In this document: in pieces, positions 25,459 to 37,327 of the stretch | Layout of the letters: each line of letters opens with the position of its first letter | Position numbering within the stretch: the stretch's first letter is position 1 | NCBI GenBank assembly: GCA_012295275.1 | Contig: CM022666.1 | Coordinates: 13,370,606-13,434,605, forward strand | DNA: 64,000 nt | DNA from: Chrysomallon squamiferum | Taxonomy: Eukaryota; Mollusca; Gastropoda; Neomphalida; Peltospiridae | Direction of reading: 5' to 3' | The notes under the pieces: model-generated | The model's input: only the letters and a program-made list of their open reading frames with translations | The model's database searches: none | Told to the model about the DNA's origin: nothing | Program-made: the position numbers and the translations under genes

Positions 25459-25531
25459 GGCTCCAGAGGGATTCGAACACTCGACCTTCTGCTTACTAGG
25501 CAGACGCTCTAACCAACTGAGCTATAGAGCC
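25459..25531 (-). tRNA. tRNA-Thr (anticodon AGU), copy 2
   Basis: Identical over all 73 nt to the copy at 22924-22996, including the T-stem U-C mismatch. The minus-strand downstream flank contains TTTT as a Pol III stop. Confidence 0.92.
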
Positions 25532-25827
25532 ACATGTTTATTGAGATCTGTAAGAGCTAGGAACTATATAAACTTTATTATTATTAAAGACATTACGAAA
25601 TATGTACAATTTCTAAACTGTTCGTACAAAGGAATTCTAGATAAATACTAAAATGAAGAAAATAGAAAGTGAAAATAGATAAAATTAAATAATTATACGA
25701 CCTTTGGTACAAGGATCTTTGGGTCAGTGACGTTTACTATTTGACACTAGGGTCATTTACCGAGGGGTCAACACACGAAAATGACACTGGACATATACAG
25801 TTCATTTGCTTTAACTGTCACACTTTA

Positions 25828-25830
25828 ATA

Positions 25831-25895
<65 letters not shown>

Positions 25896-26163
25896 TGTTG
25901 TTGTTGTTTTGAAGGGGTTGTTGTTGTTTTTTGTTACATTAACAACAAATATATTAATTTTATTTGTGTGTTTGTTTATTAATTAAAATTTTACTATTTA
26001 TTTAGTTATTTTATTTTTCATTTTTTTATATTGTGTCCATCACAATAATAATAACATTCTCTTACATTCTGGAATGAACTCTTCTTTTGGAAAATAGAAG
26101 AACGAAATAAAAAAAGAAAGAAAGAAAGAGAAGGAATTAATCAAATATTTTTCGTTGTTCTTT

Positions 26164-26194
<31 letters not shown>
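25828..26194. repeat. (TTA)n and T-run cluster
   Basis: A long (TTA)n array at about 25830-25885 with (TTG)-type interruptions follows, then low-complexity T-rich DNA and a homopolymer T run at about 26166-26194. Confidence 0.85.
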
Positions 26195-26199
<5 letters not shown>

Positions 26200-26392
26200 C
26201 TTTTATGTTTATATTTTCTTAAATTAATTTATGAAATTAACCAAATAACTCTATAATTTAATTAGTGAAATACAAGCAGATTTTCACACTTTCAGATTTT
26301 ATTTTTCCTCATTTCCGACTTTTCAATTTCATCATTTTCGTTTCAGAAGAAATGTTCAACCATTTCATTTTGTAAAGTAAGTAAAATCAAAA

Positions 26393-26465
26393 GGCTCCAG
26401 GGGGATTCGAACCCTCGACCTTCTGCTTACTAGGCAGACGCTCTAACCAACTGAGCTATAGAGCC
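26393..26465 (-). tRNA. tRNA-Thr (anticodon AGU), copy 3 (variant T arm)
   Basis: Same as copies 1 and 2 except for two T-stem positions. The stem reads GAGGG/CCCCC, so the U-C mismatch is absent but an A-C pair appears nearer the base of the stem. TTTT follows downstream on the minus strand. Confidence 0.9.
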
Positions 26466-28001
26466 ATAACAATCACCGAAGGTATTTATGCAGTTATTAT
26501 TACAGTCCGCAATATTCTCTCAAATAAGCGAACATAGCCGAATCATTTTCGAGGTTTTCCGACAGCTGTTAGGATTCACCTCATTGACGTCACCTTGGGG
26601 AAATTCCAATCATATTTTTGGGCGGCCATATTTGTTATGCATGGGAAATGGGGAAAAGGAAGAATCAACGAAACCATAACAATAGACGATGATCTGACGG
26701 ATAATTCATTTTTAAGCGAACTAATTCGAGTAAGTTTGTTTTTCCTGTTGTCGTTTTATATATAATATAGTAGCAAATAATGTAGACATTTGGAATTACA
26801 AATTTAAATGGATAATGGTTGTAATTATTGAGTAATCGAAATTGACGTAGCGACAGACGATTTCTTCTCAAGCGTAAGCATAAACTGATAAAACATCTAA
26901 ATCGGATATTATAAAATGTGTTGCAGCTTAGGTTTGCCAACTTCCATGTTCGTCTCACGTCCGTTTTATGTTGCAATAACAGACAGTGGTGCTTTCTTAA
27001 TAACGCAGACGCCAGTTCCAGAACTGAAAATAAAATGATTAAATGAACCGTGCCAAAACAAGAATTTATGTTCTCTTATTAGAACTTCAATAGACCAGAA
27101 GTGGTAATATATATCTGTAAAAGTACTTCACAATGAGTATATTAATAAATTACATTTACAGTCGTCTGTTTTATGCAGCAATTCAGAGATATTTTTTGGC
27201 TGCGTTTAATAATTTGATTTTAGAATTCAAATCAAATTCTTCATAAACAAAAGAGTTAATATCAGTTTTTCTCGTGTTCACAAAATATAACATACACTGT
27301 CATGACTTCAGTGTAAAACTTAAATACAACAACAATGATAATAAGAAATAATTCTGTAAAATGCAGTAAATTAATCCTGAACTGTTTATTGTCTGTTTTG
27401 TTTACTGTTGTGTCATTTGAATATTTGATTAGTGAGGCTGTATACATGTACATAAAAACATTTCTATTTTAAGATGGTCATATATCATACAGTTGAATTA
27501 TGTGTTGTGTTTATATATATATATATGTATGCATGTTTGTGTGTGTGTATGTATTTGTATTTATGTATGTATGTAAATGATGTAAAGATTTGCCTCTACA
27601 AGTATTTTGCACAGGAAACTTGTGCCAGAGTCTTCAGTTATTTTTCATTTCATACATATATTCAGCAAATAAATTTGTGTGATATATATATATATATATA
27701 TATACTGTTATATATAGCATGTGTATGAGCCGTGTGTTATTTTCAAAGCTATAAAGAAAAAAGATATACCAGCCCAGACATTCAGCCTCCATTACAGATT
27801 ACTGTATTAACATGACAGAGTATGTATGTGTGGTCTGTGAACATGCTTGTGTTGTCTGTGTGTGTTTAAATGTGCATGTATGTAAATATGGATGTGTGTG
27901 AATATTACACACACACACATAATACAGGTAGGTACATACATACGTATGTACATACATATATATATGTATATATACACACACATACATACATACGTACATA
28001 C

Positions 28002-28056
<55 letters not shown>

Positions 28057-29132
28057 TATGTACATATACATAGATATACACAGATATTTAGATAGATATA
28101 TAGTTACACATATATATTTCTATATGTTAAAAATGCACCTGCAGGTACACACTAAATAATTTCTGCATGAGTCACTGTATCCTGTAGCTATGTTGAAAGG
28201 TTCAAAACTTTAATCTGCATGTATGTAATTTTATGAGATTATGAATCACATGAACATTTTCATATTGGAACATTTATGATGTCATGAGTATTGGTAAGAA
28301 TTTTAAATTAATAATAATATCACTGCAGTATTATTAATAGTACTAGTAGCAGTTGCAGTATTAATGGTAATAGTTGTAGTAATTATAATAATAGTTGCAG
28401 TAGTAGTGGTAATAGATCCAGTAGTAATAGTAACATGGATATTTTGTTGTAATAATGGTAAAAGTAGAAGTAATAATGGCAGAAGTTGTTGTAGTATAAT
28501 ATTATTATTAATATATCATTGAATAATATTATTATATTTACTTTTAATTTTTTCATTTTTTTTAACATAATCATGTTTTATATTACAATAGTTGCTAAAT
28601 TTTTAATTTATTTATTAATTACTATTATTATTGTTGTTGTTAATGTATTTATTATTATTTTTATTATAAAGTTACTTTTACAAGAACTGGTTTTATAGGG
28701 TTTTTGGTGTGGTTTTTTTTTTTTTTTTCTACTAATAAACACATCCATTCACCAAGCTGCTGGACTTTCAACCATAGTTTGCTTTGTTCTGTTGTGGTCA
28801 TTTAGCCGGAATGTCGCACATCTCCCCCCCTCCCCCCCAAAATGTTTATCTTATTAAAGACTAATACGGTCAGGTATTTTTCTTTGTTGGGCTGCATTCC
28901 GCGCCAGCTAATTCTTTTTCACGGTTGAGCGATTCTGTCAGATAAGTTGCAACAGAACTGTGCATTCCATTCCTAGCTCGTAGTTAAACACGTTGATGGG
29001 TAAACAGAACGGCGAATGATTTCTTTGTGTGATTCAGGAATGTTTACGTGGTAAAGCTGGTATACTGCATAAACTGCATAGTAGATTATTTAAATTGCGT
29101 GTTTAATATCTCATAAGAATATTTCACACGTG

Positions 29133-29163
<31 letters not shown>

Positions 29164-31387
29164 ACACATAGTCATACACGTACATTTATTTCTTTTTGAT
29201 TTATTTTAAATATATATGGTACATATTCTTTTATAAATATATTTTTAAATTATAATTTTTCATTGATTTTTTTTTATTTTTTATTATGCTATGTACTATA
29301 ATACAGATGTTATCTCTATATGTGCATTTATGCACGTATTCACATAGCAATGTATATAACTGTGATTTTACATGCCTTACATTTAATGAACAGTATTAAG
29401 TTTATAAATGACATGTAATTTATTATTATTATTATCATTATTACTTTTTTTTCCATATATTATGTTCAACTATCAATTGATTAGCATTATTTTCCCATTC
29501 CTGTCAGAGCTCCACAAAAGGTTTGTAGCATTACATGGTATGTGCTTTTCATGCAGGAAAATAAAGTGTTATATGAAAAGTCAGTTGGTACATTTAGTTT
29601 TATAATGTTGAAAACCCACAATATCTCTGACAGTGATAATCCATTGTTTGCAATCTGGGTGATATAAAATATTCATGCCTATTCATAAAAGGAAAAAAAA
29701 ACCCCACAAAACTGATAAATTAAGGCATTAAACTTTGGTATGTATTATATTAGAAACACACATTAAAAGTACTAGCTAAAAATACAAATTTACAGACAAA
29801 CTTTAGTTCAGTTTAATATTCAGGTAAAATTAATTATACAGCATTCAACCTCTGAAAACAAATTATCAACTTTGAAAAGATACGAGAATTGTAGAAACAA
29901 ATTTAATTAAAATATAAAAAAATTATTATCTTTTATTTTTTCACTTTTCTTAGATAAAATTTTATCGTAATGAGTCATAGTAATGTACTTGTATGACATT
30001 ATTAAAATCCCCTTCAAGAAAAAGAAAAAACCTTTTCAACCCAAAACACCACACTTCATATTTACAAGAGCTTTATCACTGTCAACAGTAATTCAAAAAA
30101 AAAAAAGAAAAAGAAGGAAAAGAAAATCTTTGACAAAGAAGTAAATATAACTCTGTATTAGGCTAATGTTGACATCTGCACAGCAGGAATGTACACCATC
30201 TGGTCTGCTGAACACCATGAATAGACCAGCGTTTAGCCACCATGGGGGCAGGTGCTGCCAGGAATTGTGGGTAGCTAGATCACACATTTGTCATTCTGTC
30301 ACGCCTGGACGAGCAGTTAGAGGACAGGCTAGGGAACACAACACCCTGCAAAGAATTCCTCACATTCCTGACTTTGTTGACCTGTTTTGTTTTCCCCCTC
30401 CTAGGTTGCTGGTGGGGAAGGGAGGGAGATGTGATGCAGGGGGGTGGCCAGTGATAGCAGCATTGGTTTATCACTGCTGTTTGTGGTGCATGCTATTCGT
30501 GGTCACGCGCCAGTGGGTAGGAGGAATGAAGCAGAACAAAGACATTGTTTTGTAGATACTCCGTGTGTAACGTCACCAGTGAGGGCTGATTTCTGTCTTC
30601 TTTTTTTTTTTTTCACCTTCATTCATTCATTCATTACCTGTTACGTGTCAACACCAGTCCTATCTGTGGAGCTGGCTCGTTGATAAACTTAATGGAATAG
30701 GTTCATTCTTTGTTTTTAAAAGTCCTTTTTATTTATTTTAAGACGATTTTATAAAAGAAAGGAAATTACAAGTAAGAAAAAAAAAAAAAAAAAAGAAAAT
30801 AAGAATCTGAATAATAATATTTGAAAAAAGGAAAGAAAAATAGATTAAAACAAAGAAAAAAAAGATAACAACAAAGGAAATATAATTTTCATATTTGTAC
30901 TAATCTAGGTGAGACTTTTGTGAGAAGTTTATGACACCTGGTCAAAAAGGATGATGACATGTAGTTAAAAAGAAATTTCTGACAAAGGAATTTAAGCCGC
31001 TTGTAAAGGTTTCTGCATGTGGTATTTCACACTGCAGTGTGTTCTATATTCGGAAATTGTAAAAAAGGATAACACATTAATGTGAAATAGTTTCAACATC
31101 TGTTGTGAAGTTTCCTTTTTTTCCCCTTACTTAGTGTGACAAAGTAAGAAAAACTGTTTTAGCTTCAAATCTGTTCACGCTTCTCAAAATACCTCACACT
31201 TTCAACGAAGAATTTATTGACTAACTTTACTTAGTTTTCATCAGGAAGGAAATCATTTGTATCTGAGTCAGATAGTATATTCTGTACTAGACTCACGTTC
31301 ATAGAAATATTAGTTATATTATTTTTGGCACTGGTTGTTTTTCTGTACTTTGTTCTGGAAGAAGTTGTAATAGATGTAAAGAGAAAG
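26466..31387. other. Upstream region of the angiomotin gene
   Basis: No coding exon was recognised. A CRE palindrome TGACGTCA at 26585-26592 sits in a non-repetitive patch (26500-26700) with promoter-like GC content. (TA)n/(CA)n/(TACA)n repeats fill about 27480-27720 and 27880-28130, and (CA)n lies at about 29130-29158. Two non-repetitive, relatively GC-rich patches, about 28780-29060 and 30160-30600, could hold noncoding 5' exons or promoters of the downstream gene. This is inference from composition only. Confidence 0.4.
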
Positions 31388-31427
31388 ATGCCGGAGTACA
31401 GTAATCTACCCTGTGCACATCAGTCAG
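31388..31427 (+). other. AMOT: Angiomotin gene first coding exon (40 nt of CDS)
   Basis: ATG in an AAAG-ATG context followed by 13 codons (MPEYSNLPCAHQS) and one base, then a strong G|GTATGT donor. The phase matches the acceptor at 37462/37463, completing an Asp codon into DYLTESCGVPDLF. Without it the next in-frame ATG is residue 34, inside exon 2. Assignment is by phase, donor quality and lack of any stop; no homology helps at this end. Confidence 0.65.
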
Positions 31428-31603
31428 GTATGTAAATAACAAAGAGTTGAGTCAGTGAGTGATTAATGTTACAAAATTAATGTTTTATTAACAGAGAAAT
31501 TAATTATTATTCTTTGTCTCTTTTGATTTAATTACCTCTTTATATTACCAATTTTATAAAAAAGAAATTATTGTTATTTATTTATTTATTTATTTTTTAT
31601 TTA

Positions 31604-31656
<53 letters not shown>

Positions 31657-32020
31657 TTTAAATTATTTTCTTTTATTAAAGGGGAGAGACAGTGAAACTT
31701 TTTTTTTTTTTATATAGAATCTGGTTTAGTAATTTGATCCAATTTCATTTCATTTTATTTTATTTTTATTTTATTTATTTATTTAGAAACATAAATGAGA
31801 AAGTAAAACTAAAATTAATTTTGTTCACTGTGTGGAATGCAAGTGTAACTCATTGTATTTAGAGATTTGATGTGTGATTGGTCTGGGGTTCAATCCTCCC
31901 TGCTTCCAGCTGTTTTATGACTGGTCTATCAAACACTGTAGTATTCAGTTAACTGCATTTTGTCTATGTCATTGTACTGCACATTTAATTTAATAATGTG
32001 TGTATGTGTGTTATAGTCTT

Positions 32021-32061
<41 letters not shown>

Positions 32062-32899
32062 AATGTTTATGGCACCATGTAAACTAGATTAAGAACTGTT
32101 TTAAGTGTGATGTAAATAAAATATTTATTTCTTTGCAGTATTAGTGTTAATGAAAAAGCAGTATATTTATCATTAATTTGTATTTACAAAAATTAAATGC
32201 AGCCCGTTCATTTATTAACTCATAAAACATGCATAATTACAAACATTAAGTTTTTTCCTTTGTTTTTATTTTTATTTTATTTTATTTGCTTTTATTTTAT
32301 TATATTTTATTTTAATTTTATATTATGTTTATTTTCATTTTATTTTATGACTATTTTTGTTTTATTTTATTTTATTTTATTTTATAATGTTTATTTTCAT
32401 TTTATTTTATGATTATTCTCATTTTATTTTATGTTTTGTTTGTTTTGCTTTATTTATGTCTAAATTAAAATAGCAAGAATGACAAAGATCTGTTTCGTGA
32501 GTTCTCTATTTCTGACAGGTAAACTTGCTATGAGGACAGACATTAGACCATAAATTACAGTTTATTAAAGACACACCTGTAATTAAACCTACAGGTATTT
32601 GTCTGGTTCACACCATGCAATAAATATTTGTTACAGCACAGGAAACAGAGACAGAGAGATAAAAAAAAACCTGTGTGTCTTTCTTAACATGAATTATAGT
32701 TCCCCTACAGCACATTCTGAAAGCTAACTTCCTTTTCAGTACACCTTTAGGTGCGTTACCTGTAAATTTATGCTAGCTGTAGGTAGCTTTATATATATAT
32801 ATATATTTTTATTTTTTTTTAAACATAAGTGACAGGTATGTTATGTCAGGATTACCTGTTTGTTTTATCCTAGCTTTAAGTATGTATGTCCTGTATTCA

Positions 32900-32930
<31 letters not shown>

Positions 32931-35900
32931 TTAGTTTGAGGTACATTACACCTAAATTAAGATAAATGTATAACCCAGAAAGTCAACTTGTTTTGATACA
33001 TACCATCCTTGTGTTAAGACCGTAAAATATTTCTTCTTTTTTTTTTTATTTTTTTTTTAATCTCTTTGTAAATAGCTGAAATTGCTTCTGGTCACTCAGA
33101 GACTGTTGTATTTATGGCTCTGTCAGATAAGGAAAACTATGCAGCTTAACGGTCATCAGTTATCTGTGTACTGCTGATATGAATGTAGTCATGGGAATTG
33201 AAGAGGGGCTTAAGTGAAATGATAGGACTCGAGGCAGAAATTAGGTGATGTAAAAGAAAGAAAGAAAGAAGGAAAAGAAAAAGAAATGTAGAACCAGAGA
33301 ATGCTGTTTTACATACTGTACATATTTGTGTATGTAGACCAGTGATTGCTGTTTACGCATGGTGTAATTATTTGAGTTTATAATATCAGTAAATGGTGTT
33401 TAAAACTGGTAGATCTGAATGTATAACCAATGAATGCTGTTTACACTCAGTGTATCTAAATATGTAAACAAATTAATGTTGTTTACACATAGTATATCTG
33501 AATATATGTAACTAGTGAATGCTGTTTACACTCAGTATATGTAAATGTGTAATTAAGTGAATGCTGTTTACACACTATATATTTAAGTATACAGAAGTTG
33601 TGAATGCTGTTTACAAACTACATATTTAAATAAACAGAACCAGAGAATGTTGTTTATATTATATATTATATAGTATATATTTAAATATGTCAATTCAATT
33701 AATGCTCTTTACAACTATATGTTTAAATATATAGAACCAGTGAATGCTGTTTAAAAAACTACATATTTAAATAAACAGAACCAGAGAATGTTTTTTCATA
33801 TTATATAGTATATAGTTTATTTTTAAATATGTAGATTCAGTGGCTGTTTACACACTATATATTTAAATATATAGAACCAGTGAACGCTGTTTACACACTA
33901 TATATTTAAATATATAGAATCAGTGAATGCTGTTTAGACATTATATATTTAAATGCGTAGATCCAGTTAATGTTATTTACACATTATATATTTAAATCTA
34001 TAGAACCAGTGAATGCTGTTTACACTCTATATATTTAACTATATAGAACCAGTGAATGCTGTTTACACTCTGTATATTTAAATCTATAGAACCAGTGAAT
34101 GCTGTTTACACTCTATATATTTAAATATATAGAACCAGTGAATGCTGTTTACACCCTATATATTTAACTCTATAGAACCAGTGAATGCTGTTTACACGCA
34201 GTATATTTGAATGGGTCAGCTGCATTCCATCTGTATTGTGAGGTGTGAGCAGGCTGTCACAGAGAGGGTAACGTGTAAAAATGTGAGTTATTTGACCTGT
34301 TGGGCTGACACTAGGCAATGAAACCAAGTTTTTAAACACAGCTTTTGTGTACACTGAAACTTAACATCCACTTCTCATTCTGGAGAAAAGAAAGAGAAAA
34401 AAAAAAAAAAAAAAAAGGATGCAGCTCATGCTTGAATGGGTTTTAATGCATGTAAAAATTTTCCATAATTATTATGCATATATGCACATATACACACACA
34501 AGTCTACGTGTCTGTTATATTTTAAAGTTTTGTAACTCATACATTTTTATTGCATGACTGGTAATTCTTAATATGATGAAATTCAGTGACGTTAGTGATA
34601 TTCATCTTGGAGTAAACTGAATTTCATTCATGCATCACTGGCCTTAGGTTATAATAATAAAAGTAGTAATAATACTACAGGATGAGTCACTCTGTCTGTC
34701 TGTCTGTCTGTCAGATAAAGGTTATAACTGCTGTATTAGATATCTGAAGGAGATGTCATGGATAACTAAATCACACATTATCACTGACTACATGTTATAC
34801 TTTTTCCCATTCCAGTCATTATTGTTATATTAAAAACTATATGCTTTCCTGTCTATGGGAAGGTGTTAGTTAATGATCTGTTGTTGCTGCCATTTGAAAT
34901 CATTGCTCACAGTTATATAAATAACTTTATATAAATATTTGTTTACTATGGTGTGAAAAAATGTTTGATACTCAACACATCTTTTTGGCTTTAGTTACTG
35001 TTGTAATTGTTTCTCTTTTTTAATTTTTTTTTTTTTGGTGGGTATTTCTGTTCCCATACTTGCAGACATTGTTAAGTTAATAATTCAGAGATGGATGGAT
35101 CTAGGCTTGTTTGTTTGAGAAGATCTGATTTGGTAAATTTGGTTAACACAGAATCACACTTCCATCTGTTTTACAACATTAGTGCATGCCAGGTTTAGTA
35201 ACCATCTTAATGTGTACCTGTGATAGCACAAATAGATGCTTGAATAAAATTCTTTACACTTCCAAGTTTTATTGTTTTAGGCAGCCTCTCATCATCACTA
35301 ATAACAAATTAAGGATATAAATAATAATGTAGCTACAAGACATTAGAACATTGCTTGTTTTACCCATTTATCAGTGGAATCGTGATGTAAACACATAAAA
35401 AGTGGATTGATTGTTTACTGACTTCTAAAAGAAACATCAGACCAGTCAGCCATGTTGATGATGACATCACTACAGCAAAAAACAGGTTGTGCTCAGATAT
35501 TTTTAAATTAGATTTTTTGTTTTGTTGTTGTTATACTTCATTAAAAGATTGCATAGCAGAAAAACAACAGCAAAAAAACCCCACAAAATTCTCTGATAAA
35601 ACAACAACAACCTGTCTTATCTCCCAAAACAACCAATCGAAGTAAAACAAAACTTGAAAGTATGCAGAATGTTTTTTTAAGATTATTTCTTTGTAAAAAA
35701 AAAGTATATTTTAACATAAGCCATCAATGGAATAGTCTTGAAACCCAACAAGACACTCCTCAATGTAACAGTGATATTTATGTAGCTGTGGAGACTGAAC
35801 TTCATCTGTAACAATATTTACAAAGAAGCTGCAGGTGAACGTGTTTATTTTCATTCGGCAGGAAATGGTTGAAACATGACGGTTTGTGATTTCAAACAAT

Positions 35901-37255
35901 AAAATTAATGTTTTAGCTGGACAGCAGTCTTGTAGCCTCAGTTGCATGTCTGTGTTTGGAGCTTCTGTAGAATTAGGTATGTTTTAGCTGACTGGAGAAT
36001 GAAGTGGAAATAACAGAAAAAGAAAGAAAGAAAGATCATATGTGTGTGAGAGAAAGAAAGAGAATGGGTATGTGTGGAAGAGAAAGGGGTAGTATGTGTT
36101 TGGGGGAGAGAGAGAGAGAGAGCTGATGTGTAAATGTATTATCTAAGAAAAACATCTAGAGACTAGATCCTGATAAATGGCTGAAAGAGGTTATCTGTCA
36201 TTGTGATAAAGACAGTAATATGTTAACAGGAGATTTGTACAATTTCTGTCACATAGTTTAGTCTCTTATTATTTATTCATTTATACACACACACACACAC
36301 ACATACACACACACACATATACAAATACATTATTCTTTTTGAAGTATAAATCCACAATGTGTCGTCAGTAATTATCATATTTTCACATGACTCAGACATC
36401 ATCAAAACTAATTTCATAATTTAATATCAAATTTACAGATAAGAAGAAGATATTTTTCAACTGATAACACAGAAATGCATTTAGTGTCTTATCTAATAGT
36501 GTTAACATGATACACAGATATAACTGACACATTATAGTACAACTGACCTCTGACATTTCAAACATTTCTGTTATCTGGTCAAGTATGTGGATTGATTCAT
36601 ACATATTTTAAGACAATAGTCATCATTATTATTTCTCTCTACAATTTATTATCCTGTTTTCTTCTTTGGTCAAAGGAATTTTGTTTCAAATAAAGTTAAA
36701 TAATGGATATTAAAATTAAAAAATTTAAAACATTTTTTTAGTGTGTGTGTGTGTGTTTTTAGTTATTAATTTTTCTTTTTTTCTTTAATATTTAATTTAA
36801 ATAGATTTTCATTAATAAAACAAAATAAAAAGAAACAAACCATTTAAAAATGCTTTAAAACCCCCCAAATATAATGTAAAAGTATCTAGCAATGAAATAT
36901 TAAAATTTTAAAAATGAATAAAATTTCCCCACCCACATTTTTGTTCTACATTCTTTGCTTTCGGAAATTTTACTCATTAATAAATCATACAGCAAATATA
37001 CAGTCTTTTTAGGCATTTTGTCATTGTTTTTAAAGGTGTGGTTAACATTTTTTCATAAACTAGTAAGATACATATTGTTTTTTATGCCCATTATTATTAA
37101 TGCGATCAAGAGGTGGAGGCACTATATTTTTCCACAAGTTAATATTATTTTTTTTATTTTCTTTCAAATTTATTTTCTTTATTTTCATCTTTTATATGAT
37201 AGTAATAATCTTTGAATTTTTATTTATCAAAAGGTGAGTGTATGTATTGTGTGTG

Positions 37256-37327
<72 letters not shown>

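Noticed and set aside
23930-28130. Regularly spaced ACATACAT words considered as a CRISPR-like or satellite array
   Set aside because: No spacer/repeat periodicity; ordinary dinucleotide and tetranucleotide slippage in a eukaryotic genome.
30166-30555. 129-codon open frame on +
   Set aside because: Cysteine-rich but no recognised family, no splice or start context; more likely noncoding in a GC-raised patch.
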